Shown here: positions 43,315-52,058 of the stretch, piece by piece
Numbering within the stretch: the first letter of the stretch is position 1
How the letters are laid out: the number at the start of each line of letters is the position of its first letter
DNA from: Moraxella sp035181385
GTDB lineage: Bacteria > Pseudomonadota > Gammaproteobacteria > Pseudomonadales > Moraxellaceae
Assembly: GCF_035181385.1 (NCBI RefSeq)
Contig: NZ_JAXCJK010000003.1
Span: 62,001-126,000, forward strand
DNA length: 64,000 bases
Direction of reading: 5' to 3'
Made by a program: the position numbers and the translations under genes
Notes under the pieces: generated by a model
Database searches by the model: none
Seen by the model: the letters and a program-made list of their open reading frames with translations, nothing else
What the model was told of the DNA's origin: nothing

Positions 43315-43684
43315 CACAAATATTGTTTTGCGGTTTTTATTACAAGACCACGAAACATTAAGCCAAAAAGCCAAAGAGATTATTGATAATCATACAGCAA
43401 TCTGTCTGAATGCGGTCATTTATGAAGTCATTCATGTACTACAAAGCGTTTATAAGATTGACAGAATAAAAATTGCTGATAAATTATTGACATTGTTTGA
43501 AAATAAAATTATTGAAAGCGAAAATAATTCAGTTACGATAAAATCTTTAATAGTTTTTAAAGAAACTTCAATGGATTTTATGGATTGTTTACTGATTGCT
43601 TATCAATTGGCTGATAATCAAATCATTTATTCTTTTGATAAGAAAGTTAATAATTATCTAAAAAGAATCAATGGCGAAATTTAA
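43301..43684 (+). CDS. PIN-domain toxin
   Basis: 127 residues. PIN acidic residues are visible: LIDTNIVLRFLL, the VIYEVIHVL Glu, MDFMDCLLIAYQ and SFDKKV. Predicted RNase toxin. It lies in the sense direction between ilvN and ilvC; ilvC starts 48 bp after its stop, with no terminator between. Confidence 0.85.
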   Translation: MVLIDTNIVLRFLLQDHETLSQKAKEIIDNHTAICLNAVIYEVIHVLQSVYKIDRIKIADKLLTLFENKIIESENNSVTIKSLIVFKETSMDFMDCLLIAYQLADNQIIYSFDKKVNNYLKRINGEI

Positions 43685-43732
43685 TTCAACCCAACGCCAT
43701 TTATGTTATGGCATTATTTTAAGGAAACTCGT

Positions 43733-44755
43733 ATGAGCTTAAATATTTTTTATGACAAAGATTGTGATTTGTCTGTCATTCAAGGCAAAAAAGTTGCCAT
43801 CATCGGCTATGGCAGTCAAGGGCACGCCCACGCTTTAAACCTAAAAGACAGCGGTGTGGATGTTACCGTGGGCTTGCGTGAAGGCTCTGCTTCTTGGAAA
43901 AAAGCAGAGAACGCAGGCTTAAAAGTCGCCGATACCGCCACAGCGGTCAAAAATGCCGATGTGGTGATGATTTTGACCCCAGATGAATTTCAAAAACAGT
44001 TGTATACAGATGTGATTGAACCAAATATCAAAGACGGCGCAACGCTTGCTTTTGCTCACGGTTTTGCCATTCATTACAACCAAATCGTACCACGAGCCGA
44101 CCTTGATGTGATTATGGTTGCCCCCAAAGCCCCAGGGCATACGGTGCGTTCAGAATTTGTGGCAGGCGGTGGTATTCCTGACTTAATCGCCATTTATCAA
44201 GACGCATCAGGACAAGCCAAACAAGTTGCCTTGTCGTACGCATCAGGCGTGGGCGGTGGGCGTTCTGGGATTATTGAAACCACCTTTAAAGACGAAACCG
44301 AAACTGACCTATTTGGCGAGCAAGCGGTGCTTTGTGGCGGTGCGGTGGAGCTTGTCAAAATGGGCTTTGAGACGCTGGTAGAAGCAGGCTATGCCCCTGA
44401 AATGGCGTATTTTGAGTGCTTGCACGAACTCAAACTCATCGTGGACTTGATGTATCAAGGCGGTATTGCCGATATGAATTACTCAATCAGCAACAATGCC
44501 GAATACGGCGAGTATGTTACTGGCTGTGAAGTCATTAACGACAAGTCCCGTGAAGCAATGCGTAATGCCCTAAAACGCATTCAATCGGGCGAATACGCCA
44601 AGATGTTTATTAGTGAAGGTCAGCTAAACTATCCGTCAATGACCGCACGGCGTAGATTGACTGCTGAGCACCAGATTGAAAAAACAGGGGCAAAACTGCG
44701 TGCGATGATGCCGTGGATTACCGATAGCAAGATTATTGATAAAGAGAAAAATTAA
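43733..44755 (+). CDS. ilvC: Ketol-acid reductoisomerase
   Basis: 340 residues, class I (short) form. NADPH-binding GYGSQGHA (25-32), then the two-Mg site in ETDLFGEQAVLCGG and CLHELKLIVDLMYQGG. Converts acetolactate to dihydroxy-isovalerate. ATG 43733 has AAGGAAA upstream. Separated from ilvBN by the toxin-antitoxin pair. Confidence 0.96.
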   Translation: MSLNIFYDKDCDLSVIQGKKVAIIGYGSQGHAHALNLKDSGVDVTVGLREGSASWKKAENAGLKVADTATAVKNADVVMILTPDEFQKQLYTDVIEPNIKDGATLAFAHGFAIHYNQIVPRADLDVIMVAPKAPGHTVRSEFVAGGGIPDLIAIYQDASGQAKQVALSYASGVGGGRSGIIETTFKDETETDLFGEQAVLCGGAVELVKMGFETLVEAGYAPEMAYFECLHELKLIVDLMYQGGIADMNYSISNNAEYGEYVTGCEVINDKSREAMRNALKRIQSGEYAKMFISEGQLNYPSMTARRRLTAEHQIEKTGAKLRAMMPWITDSKIIDKEKN

Positions 44756-44795
44756 TTAATTGATTTTTATCAGTATGTTGGTAAATTTAAATTCA

Positions 44796-44829
44796 AAGCA
44801 ATTACTCGCTTGGGTGGTTGCTTTTTTTT
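44796..44829 (+). terminator. Terminator after ilvC
   Basis: A 6-bp stem (44796-44801 with 44818-44823) followed by an unbroken T-run. Confidence 0.6.
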
Positions 44830-44946
44830 GAGGCAAAGCAATGAATATCAAAGCCTAAGCGTAAAAAATCACTGCTGTAATAAATCATGCCATTTTTTTT
44901 AAATTCATGTAAAATAGGTCGCCGTAAATTGTGATAGATTAAGAGT

Positions 44947-45381
44947 ATGATGAATTTATTGAGTCAAATTGATTTTGAGCGAGCTTATGTTGTTGCAAGT
45001 CTTTTGGTGGCGATATTGGTGTGGGTTGAGACCAGTTGGGTTTTGCATAATAAAGGCAAGCTTCCTGATTCTGGAACTTTTGCTATTATTAGCCTGATTA
45101 CCTCATCATGGCTTGTGGTATCAGGGCTTGCGATGTTTTTTTTACAACTTGATCATCTTCAAATGAGTGTGGCGGCTGTTTATGGGGTGTATTGTGTGGC
45201 AGGCTGGTTTTATAGTGCAAAGCTTATCTCGCTGACCGACATTGATGATCCGATGGATTTGGTCATGCCAGATAAGTACTTAGACTTTGGGCGAGCTTTT
45301 GCACTTGTCTTTGCAGTGTTGTGTATTTTTGTACTCAGTGTGCCATATTTGCAGGTCGCTGGTATGTTTGGTTACAAATAA
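44947..45381 (+). CDS. Small integral membrane protein of unknown function
   Basis: 144 residues with four predicted transmembrane segments at about 14-32, 44-68, 74-94 and 117-136. The loop after the third is acidic (SLTDIDDPMDLVMPDKY). No family recognised. It stands alone between ilvC and the cold-shock gene. Confidence 0.7.
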   Translation: MMNLLSQIDFERAYVVASLLVAILVWVETSWVLHNKGKLPDSGTFAIISLITSSWLVVSGLAMFFLQLDHLQMSVAAVYGVYCVAGWFYSAKLISLTDIDDPMDLVMPDKYLDFGRAFALVFAVLCIFVLSVPYLQVAGMFGYK

Positions 45382-45424
45382 TTAATCATTTATTTAAAAT
45401 AATTTCCAATTTGATATAAAAATC

Positions 45425-45683
45425 TGCTATACTTGGCGTCATGGTATTTATGTACCGTAGTAAGTTTTGCAAGACGCCATTTGGCGAGTGTTAAAACGAC
45501 TTTGAAACTTGCGGACAAGTGGGTTTTAGGGCGTGTTTGAACAATCTTTGAACGCTGTTTATTGTATTGGTTGAAAATTAAGCGTCTTTTTACATTAAGG
45601 CTTTTTTTGCAGTTTTTGGCAACATAAATATTTAGTTTGGTAATTTTGCCAATTTTTTTTTTCAATCATACAGGAATTTTCCC
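45425..45683 (+). promoter_or_regulatory. Cold-shock gene promoter and long leader
   Basis: Extended -10 TGCTATACT (45425-45433) without a good -35. The predicted untranslated leader is about 240 nt, as in E. coli cspA. TGGCGTC (45434-45440) can pair with GACGCCA (45473-45479). Within 45382-45683 no other gene is supported. Confidence 0.55.
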
Positions 45684-45896
45684 ATGTCAAATAAAGTTCA
45701 AGGCACAGTTAAGTGGTTCAACGAATCTAAAGGTTTTGGTTTTATCGCCCAAGATAATGGCGGTCAAGATGTATTCGCTCATTACAGTGCCATCACTGGT
45801 AGTGGCTTTAAAACCCTAGCTGAAGGTCAAAAAGTAGCATTCATCTTGGGTGAAGGCAAAAAAGGCCCACAAGCTGAAGAAATCGAAAAGCTATAA
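45684..45896 (+). CDS. Cold-shock protein (CspA family)
   Basis: 70 residues, one cold-shock domain. RNA-binding motifs KGFGFI (16-21) and DVFAHY (29-34). An RNA chaperone; the long leader suggests cold or growth-phase control. Terminator follows. Confidence 0.96.
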   Translation: MSNKVQGTVKWFNESKGFGFIAQDNGGQDVFAHYSAITGSGFKTLAEGQKVAFILGEGKKGPQAEEIEKL

Positions 45897-45969
45897 TTGG
45901 CACTATTTGGTTAGTCGCTATTTTTCAAGCATCTAAATGTTTTGATTTTATTTAAATGCTTGATTGGCT

Positions 45970-45997
45970 AAAAGCACTCAAATTTTGAGTGCTTTTT
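45970..45997 (+). terminator. Terminator after the cold-shock gene
   Basis: A 10-bp stem, AAAAGCACTC with GAGTGCTTTT, then T-run. The rest of 45897-46284 shows no gene or other clear signal. Confidence 0.85.
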
Positions 45998-46284
45998 TGT
46001 ATTTTCGCCTTTTCGTTTTTAGTTTTTTAATTTGTAACAAAGCAAGCTGTGCCATAAAACCCTTAATTCTTTGATGATTGATGGGCTTATTATCAGGGCG
46101 ATGGTTTTATTTGAATGTATTTTAGATGTATGATATCAAGTAATGACCTAAAAATGACTGCGCATTCACGATAATTATTTGACCAAAATTGGGAAATTTT
46201 AGACAATCAAGATGGCATTAAGCATATAAATATGATATATTTTCATTGATTATTTTTTTAAAACGACTTACAAACGGAGTTATT

Positions 46285-47034
46285 ATGAAAGTGTTAGTTG
46301 CTGTCAAGCGTGTTGTTGATCACAATGTCAAAGTGCGTGTCAAGGCGGACGAATCTGGCGTAGAGCTTGCCAATGCAAAAATGAGCATAAACCCATTTTG
46401 TGAGATTGCTATTGAAGAGGCAGTACGCCTAAAAGAAAAAGGCATCGCCAGCGAAATCATCGCCGTATCTGTTGGCACTACTCAATCACAAGAGCAAATC
46501 CGCTCGGCTTTGGCATTGGGTGCTGACCGTGGTGTGTTGGTTGATACCGATGAAAAACCGTATCCGCTCCAAGTTGCCAAAATTTTAAAAGGTGTGGCAG
46601 AATCTGAGGGTGCACAATTGATCTTATTGGGCAAGCAGGCGATTGATGACGATAATAACCAAACAGGTCAAATGCTATCGGCTTTGATGAATGCATCGCA
46701 AGGTACTTTTGCCTCTGAGGTTGTGGTTAATGGCGATAAAGTGCAGGTTACTCGTGAGATTGATGGTGGTTTGCAAACTGTTGAGTTGGCACTGCCTGCC
46801 ATCATCACTACCGACCTTCGCCTAAACGAACCTCGTTTTCCAAAACTGCCAAACATCATGGCCGCCAAGAAAAAACCTCTTGATGTCAAAAAACCTGCCG
46901 ACTTTGGCGTGGATATGTCATCAAAACTGACCACTTTAAAAGTAAAAGCACCAGCAGAACGCAGTGCAGGCGTGAAAGTGGCAAGCGTTGATGAGCTGAT
47001 TGACAAGCTAAAAAATGAGGCCAAAGTCATCTGA
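46285..47034 (+). CDS. etfB: Electron transfer flavoprotein beta subunit
   Basis: 249 residues, with MKVLVAVKRVVDHN and the AMP-binding/DLR region ALPAIITTDLRLNEPRFPKLPNIMAAKKK. Transfers electrons from acyl-CoA and other dehydrogenases to ETF-quinone oxidoreductase. ATG 46285 has GGAG upstream. etfA follows after 52 bp. Confidence 0.95.
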   Translation: MKVLVAVKRVVDHNVKVRVKADESGVELANAKMSINPFCEIAIEEAVRLKEKGIASEIIAVSVGTTQSQEQIRSALALGADRGVLVDTDEKPYPLQVAKILKGVAESEGAQLILLGKQAIDDDNNQTGQMLSALMNASQGTFASEVVVNGDKVQVTREIDGGLQTVELALPAIITTDLRLNEPRFPKLPNIMAAKKKPLDVKKPADFGVDMSSKLTTLKVKAPAERSAGVKVASVDELIDKLKNEAKVI

Positions 47035-47086
47035 TTTGGTGATTTAAAATATTCATTGCATTAAAAATTAATTAAAAAAGGATAGA

Positions 47087-48022
47087 ATGATGACTGTATT
47101 AGTTTATGCTGAACACGATAATCACGAATTAAAAGCTGCCACTTTGTCTGCCATTACTGCAGCTACCCAAATTGGCGGTAGCGTAGATGTGCTTGTTGCA
47201 GGTGCTGGTGTGCAGAGTGTGGCAGATGATGTTGCCAAAGTTGCAGGTGTGAACAAGGTTTTGCTTGCTGATGATGCCGTCTTTACCAATCAGCTTGCCG
47301 AAAATATCGCACCGCTTGTGGTGAAGCTATCAGGCGAATATAGCCATATCATTGCCCCTGCCACCACCACAGGAAAAAACTTTTTGCCACGAGTGGCGGC
47401 ATTGCTTGATGTAAGCATGGTTTCTGATATCACAGCAGTGATTGATGCCAAGACTTTTGAGCGTCCGATTTATGCAGGTAATGCCATTGCTACTGTGCAG
47501 ACCGCTGAGGATAAGGTTGTTTTGACCGTGCGTACGACAGCTTTTGATGTGGCAACAGCGACTGGCGGTAGTGCGAGCATTGAAAATGTGTCTGCTGGTG
47601 GTGATGCAGGTAAATCAACATTCATCAAAGAAGAGCTTGCCGAGTCTGACCGTCCAGAATTGACATCGGCAAACATCATCGTCTCTGGCGGTCGTGCATT
47701 GGCCAGCGGTGAAAACTTTGTCAAATACATTGAGCCATTGGCAGACAAGCTGGGTGCCGCAGTGGGTGCAAGCCGTGCCGCAGTAGATGCAGGCTTTGTG
47801 CCAAATGATTTGCAGGTGGGTCAGACAGGTAAAATTGTTGCACCAAATTTATACATCGCCGCAGGTATTTCAGGTGCGATTCAGCATTTGGCAGGTATGA
47901 AAGATTCTAAGACCATCGTAGCGATTAACACCGACCCAGAGGCACCAATTGCACAAGTGGCGGATTACTTCTTGGAGGCGGATATTTTCACTGCACTGCC
48001 AGAATTGACCGAAAAACTATAA
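47087..48022 (+). CDS. etfA: Electron transfer flavoprotein alpha subunit
   Basis: 311 residues. FAD-binding C-terminal part includes IIVSGGRALASGENF, GASRAAVDAGFVPNDLQVGQTGKIVAP and NLYIAAGISGAIQHLAGM. ATG at 47087 or 47090; AAGGA is slightly better spaced for 47090. Pairs with EtfB. Confidence 0.96.
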   Translation: MMTVLVYAEHDNHELKAATLSAITAATQIGGSVDVLVAGAGVQSVADDVAKVAGVNKVLLADDAVFTNQLAENIAPLVVKLSGEYSHIIAPATTTGKNFLPRVAALLDVSMVSDITAVIDAKTFERPIYAGNAIATVQTAEDKVVLTVRTTAFDVATATGGSASIENVSAGGDAGKSTFIKEELAESDRPELTSANIIVSGGRALASGENFVKYIEPLADKLGAAVGASRAAVDAGFVPNDLQVGQTGKIVAPNLYIAAGISGAIQHLAGMKDSKTIVAINTDPEAPIAQVADYFLEADIFTALPELTEKL

Positions 48023-48076
48023 AATTTTTCCTAAAAGCAAAAGCTACAACAAAAAGTCCTCATTGGCTTTTGAATA

Positions 48077-48107
48077 AAAAAACGCACCAACATCAGGTGC
48101 GTTTTTT
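48077..48107. terminator. Terminator after etfA
   Basis: A 12-bp perfect stem (48077-48088 with 48096-48107), 7-nt loop and A/T flanks; serves etfA and possibly the convergent gene. Confidence 0.88.
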
Positions 48108-48254
48108 ATGCTTTTTTGTAAAATGATGAAAAATAAAGAGGGTGTTTGCTTTGGGCTGATTTGTGTTGCTAAGAATAAAAAAATCTGACTTTTGTGCATG
48201 GCGTTTTATCAAAAAAAAAGTTGCTTAACCCCATTTATGGTCATCGCAATCGCT

Positions 48255-49031
48255 TTATGCAAAGCATCTTTGGCGTAGCATTTCATAAAAGCAGACACTT
48301 CCTGCCACGCCGACATTCAGACTTTCTTGACCGTTGGGCTGTGGCAGTGCGATGGGTGTGGCGTTTTGTAAAAATACATCAGACACGCCTTGCCCCTCAT
48401 GTCCTAGTACCCATGCGATGGGGGAGGTCAGATCGTGATGATAAATGACCTTATTTGTATGTGAGCTGGTGGCATACAGCGGTGTTTGTACTTTTTGTAA
48501 AATCTCGTCAGCGGTGATGTGTTCATAGATGCTTAAAGCAAAGTTTGCCCCCATGCCAGCACGCAAGCACTTAGGAGACCATAAATGAGCAGTATGTGGC
48601 GTGGTAATGATGGTGGTGATGCCAACAGCAGAGGCGGTACGAAGTAGTGTGCCGATATTACCTGTATCTTGTAAACCATCTAAAATCAGGCAATCATCTG
48701 CTATTTTTGTCAGTGTGGGGCTGGGTGTGTCAATGATGGCCATGATGTCCACGCCATCGCCTAGTGTACGGATTTGTTTATATAGGGCATTTGTGGTGGT
48801 TATGATGTCCTTGTCCAAGATGTTTTGGCACAGCTTGATGACTTCTGGGTGGTGTAGGGAATTTTGAGCAATGATGACTTTATCCACCGTCAGACCTTGC
48901 TTTAAATAGGCATCTAATAAATGTACGCCCTCAATGACTGTCTGGCCAGTTTTTTTGCGGTGGCGATGGCTTGTGAGTAAGGCTGATGCGTGCTTGATGA
49001 TGGGGTTTTGGGCGGAGGTGATTAGATTCAT
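48255..49031 (-). CDS. SpoU-family RNA 2'-O-methyltransferase
   Basis: 258 residues. N-terminal substrate-binding part, then the SPOUT domain with motif 1 LDGLQDTGNIGTLLRTA, motif 2 WVLGHEGQGVS and motif 3 IALPQPNGQESLNVGVAGSVCFYEML. It resembles the TsnR/RlmB group of rRNA/tRNA ribose methylases; the exact target is not clear. Downstream of fbp on the same strand with a 148-bp gap. Confidence 0.85.
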   Translation of the reverse strand: MNLITSAQNPIIKHASALLTSHRHRKKTGQTVIEGVHLLDAYLKQGLTVDKVIIAQNSLHHPEVIKLCQNILDKDIITTTNALYKQIRTLGDGVDIMAIIDTPSPTLTKIADDCLILDGLQDTGNIGTLLRTASAVGITTIITTPHTAHLWSPKCLRAGMGANFALSIYEHITADEILQKVQTPLYATSSHTNKVIYHHDLTSPIAWVLGHEGQGVSDVFLQNATPIALPQPNGQESLNVGVAGSVCFYEMLRQRCFA

Positions 49032-49179
49032 GGTTTTTGGTGTGTTTGTTTAGGAGTTTTTTGATGATGTTTCACGTGGATTCATTTTATTTTTGGTTGG
49101 GTGTGTCATCAGGTGTTCTCCAATCAAATGGCTGATACCAACCATTTGATTGGGCGTAGCGGTGATGTCAAAAGTTGGC

Positions 49180-50199
49180 TTATTCATTAAAGCCTTGTTT
49201 TTCTCCGTTGGCCAAAATCCCTGCCTTGGCGTGCAGTGCTTTGACATACTCAACTTCTTGTTTTGCACCCAGTACCACAGGAATACGCTGATGAATGCCA
49301 GTCGGCTCAATGTCCATGATTCTTTGTACGCCGTCTGTACTGGCACCGCCTGCTTGCTCGATGATAAAGCTCATTGGATTGGCCTCGTACATCAAGCGAA
49401 GTTTGCCTGCTTTGCCTGCGATTTTGGTGTCAAATGGGTACATAAAAATGCCGCCACGAATCAAGATGCGATGCACATCAGCAATCATCGCCGCCACCCA
49501 ACGCATATTATAATCTTTGTTGCGTACGCCTGTATCGCCTTGGGTCAGCTCTTGTATGTATTGCTGAATTGGTGCAAGCCAATAGCGACGATTTGATGCA
49601 TTGATGGCATATTCTGCGGTATGCTCGCTGATGGTAACGCTTTGGTTGATTAAGATATAATCTTGAGAAACAGGATCAAAGCTAAACATGGCAACGCCTG
49701 CCCCAAAGGTGAGTGCCAACATGGTAGATGTGCCATAGATGAAATAGCCTGCACCCACTTGGTGCTTACCTGCTTGCAAAAAGTCGGATTCGCTGACAGC
49801 TTGCCCTTGGTTGTTGTGTGGCAAGATAGAAAAAATCGTGCCAACCGTCATGTTGATGTCAATATTAGACGAGCCGTCCAGTGGGTCAAAAGTAACCAAT
49901 AGAGTGCCGTTGTCATTGGCAGGGCTGATGTCTTCTAGCTCTTCTGAGGCGACGCCTGCACAATGAGGGTTTTGGATTAGGGCGTTTAGCAACAAATCGT
50001 TTGAGATGACATCAAGCTTTTTTTGGTTTTCGCCTTGCGCATTTTGACCGCCTGCCTCGCCATGAATACCAGCCAATGCCCCTTTGTCAAGCAAATCGCT
50101 GATGGCGATGCTGGCTGTGGCAAGTGTCATGACGGTGCTGGCAATCTGTGGGGTGGTGTGTGTGTTTAGATACTGAGCAAGTGTGGTCATGGTGGTCAT
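49180..50199 (-). CDS. fbp: Fructose-1,6-bisphosphatase class 1
   Basis: 339 residues. Metal-binding FDPLDGSSNID and the substrate region RYVGSM-like NMRWVAAMIADVHRIL are present. Gluconeogenic enzyme, in keeping with a non-glycolytic lifestyle. Start 50199, or a second in-frame ATG at 50190. Confidence 0.95.
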   Translation of the reverse strand: MTTMTTLAQYLNTHTTPQIASTVMTLATASIAISDLLDKGALAGIHGEAGGQNAQGENQKKLDVISNDLLLNALIQNPHCAGVASEELEDISPANDNGTLLVTFDPLDGSSNIDINMTVGTIFSILPHNNQGQAVSESDFLQAGKHQVGAGYFIYGTSTMLALTFGAGVAMFSFDPVSQDYILINQSVTISEHTAEYAINASNRRYWLAPIQQYIQELTQGDTGVRNKDYNMRWVAAMIADVHRILIRGGIFMYPFDTKIAGKAGKLRLMYEANPMSFIIEQAGGASTDGVQRIMDIEPTGIHQRIPVVLGAKQEVEYVKALHAKAGILANGEKQGFNE

Positions 50200-50602
50200 A
50201 AGAATCCTTGTATGCTTAGATGATAAAACTAGATGATAAAAAATGATGTATAAGATGGGCTATTTTAGCATGATTTGACAAGATTTTGGCGGTGGTGTGG
50301 ATTTTTGTGGTCAGCATTTTATGGTGGGCATTAAACATGACAGCAAGCAACAGTTACCCAAATGCCCAGAATGATTGGTTGTTTTTTTACAAAAACATAC
50401 ACGATGAATATAATATTACGCAAAAGTGGATAAAAACTACATAAAACCGTTTTTTTTTTTTTGGTTTTTTGGGTATAATAGCAAAAATTAAACCGTATCG
50501 CTGAAAAACTGATATCGCCAGTAAAGTTGTATAAAATGATTGGCATCATGGATTGGTGGTATTATTGGCTTTTTGCCATTTTTTTATCAATGGAGATTTA
50601 AC
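50200..50602 (+). promoter_or_regulatory. Fimbrial promoter with a T13 tract
   Basis: Homopolymer of 13 T (50450-50462), then GG, T6, GGG and a perfect -10 TATAAT (50474-50479). A -35 at standard distance would fall inside the T run. A change in tract length would alter the distance between upstream elements and the -10, a known way of phase-varying fimbriae. The remaining sequence back to fbp holds nothing else clear. Confidence 0.65.
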
Positions 50603-51247
50603 ATGAATATGTTAACAAAATTAGTAACCGCCCTAGCGGTGGTGGGTGCTAGCGTGTCTGTGGCGAATGCTCAGCAAAAAACAGTGTCAGGTACTGTGGA
50701 TTTTAAAGTGAATATGCCAAGCGTGCTGGTGCTGTATCATTGGGACGAAGCAGGTATTGACTTTCAACCCCAAGTTGAAGCACAAATATCAGGTCACGGC
50801 GTTGAGCAAGTTGATGCAGGTGAAGCCAATGTTTCGGTGACTACCAACAATAATACTGCGAATGTTTTAGCTCTCAATGATGAAGCGCTATCAGCAACTC
50901 AATTTAAAGGTCATGATGCTCAAACAGTTAAAGTAACTTTACAAGACGCTTGGGCTGTGCGTAGCATATCAGAAAATGGTGTAGAATTAATTGTTGAGAC
51001 TACCGATAAGGCACACAAGAATGACCTTGATCCTACCTCTGTAATTAATGTAGAAAATACTAAGGTTAAATCCACTGAAGCCGTAGGTGTTGATACAGGG
51101 ATAGGAGCTGACAGAATTCAACTGCCTTCTAAATGGGTACCCATCAAGGGTGATATTACCTTTGATCTTGATTTGTCAGGTGCAAAAAAATCAGGACTTT
51201 ACGCATCTCAAGGTCAAACTTTTACATTAAAATTGTCAGCCAAATAA
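50603..51247 (+). CDS. Fimbrial major subunit, CS1/alpha type
   Basis: 214 residues. Signal peptide cleaved near VANA-QQ (about residue 21-22). The mature part is beta-rich, has no Cys, and ends in LKLSAK. Its place before an alternate chaperone and a TcfC-like usher makes it the major pilin. GGAG 8 nt before ATG 50603 fixes the start; an earlier frame opening at 50540 is not used. A strong terminator follows. Confidence 0.75.
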   Translation: MNMLTKLVTALAVVGASVSVANAQQKTVSGTVDFKVNMPSVLVLYHWDEAGIDFQPQVEAQISGHGVEQVDAGEANVSVTTNNNTANVLALNDEALSATQFKGHDAQTVKVTLQDAWAVRSISENGVELIVETTDKAHKNDLDPTSVINVENTKVKSTEAVGVDTGIGADRIQLPSKWVPIKGDITFDLDLSGAKKSGLYASQGQTFTLKLSAK

Positions 51248-51284
51248 TGTCTGATACTTAATTGGACATTGACCAGTTAATCCA

Positions 51285-51323
51285 AAAAAAAGAGTATTAA
51301 ACCTTTATTAATACTCTTTTTTT
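51285..51323 (+). terminator. Strong terminator between pilin and chaperone genes
   Basis: A 16-bp perfect stem (51285-51300 with 51308-51323) with A7 and T7 flanks. No obvious new promoter before the chaperone gene, so read-through would give much less chaperone and usher than pilin. Confidence 0.85.
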
Positions 51324-51433
51324 AATACCTTTTTATGGCACATTACTGGATAAATCTGTTAAAATTTGACACGCTGTTATTTGGCATGGTTTGCCATCTG
51401 TGATATCCACCCAACCGATTGAGTAACTGTCGT

Positions 51434-52030
51434 ATGATCCCAACAAAACCTACCACAAATCCCACCACAAAACACGCCCCACTCGCCATGCGTGCGATGA
51501 TTGGCCTGACGGCTGTATTGGGCATGACAAGCCATGCCACCACCTTGCAGACCACCTTAGAGCAAGACGCACAAGGGGCAAAACTGGTGGTGGTACAAAA
51601 AGACGCACAAGGACGCCAGCTGGATATGCCCCCAGCCCAATTGGGCATCTCGCCACCAAGCATCAATCTACAAGCCCATGGCAAAAGAACCGATACTTCG
51701 GTTACTTTTTATAATTATAGCGATGAGCCAAAACGCATTGAATTGTCTTTGGTGGATACCGATGAGCAGTTTGAGCCGATTGACAGTAGTGCAGACACGC
51801 TCAAATCTTGGACGGTGGTCGCTCCGCAGTCTTTTGAGATTGTGGGTGGCGGTCATCAGACCATTCGTCTGTCGTTTCGTGTGCCTGAAAACTTCCCAAA
51901 AAAGACACATCATGCTTTTTTGATGATTAACCAAAAAATAGACAAGCCCATCGTAGAGCAAACAGAGGCACTGACGGTGGTCAAAATCGGCTCTCAATAT
52001 CAGTTGCCGATTCGTCTGACGACTGACTGA
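51434..52030 (+). CDS. Periplasmic fimbrial chaperone
   Basis: 198 residues. Hydrophobic signal (MIGLTAVLGMTSHA) near residues 20-37. The mature part has an immunoglobulin-like first domain (PPSINLQAHGKRTDTSVTFYNYSDEPKRIEL) and IRLSFRVPENFPKKTHHAFLMI, as in alternate (class 5) chaperones. Only one domain's length plus a short second part remains. The start is uncertain: ATG 51434 or 51488, neither with a clear ribosome-binding site. Confidence 0.7.
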   Translation: MIPTKPTTNPTTKHAPLAMRAMIGLTAVLGMTSHATTLQTTLEQDAQGAKLVVVQKDAQGRQLDMPPAQLGISPPSINLQAHGKRTDTSVTFYNYSDEPKRIELSLVDTDEQFEPIDSSADTLKSWTVVAPQSFEIVGGGHQTIRLSFRVPENFPKKTHHAFLMINQKIDKPIVEQTEALTVVKIGSQYQLPIRLTTD

Positions 52031-52058
52031 TGATAAAATGACAAATTGAGGCGTAGCG

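Noticed and set aside
45390..45665. Minus-strand ORF in the cold-shock leader
   Set aside because: Lies across a promoter and structured leader, with no similarity; probably chance.
49050..49346. Minus-strand ORF overlapping the 3' end of fbp
   Set aside because: Most of it lies over fbp in another frame, with no recognisable domain.
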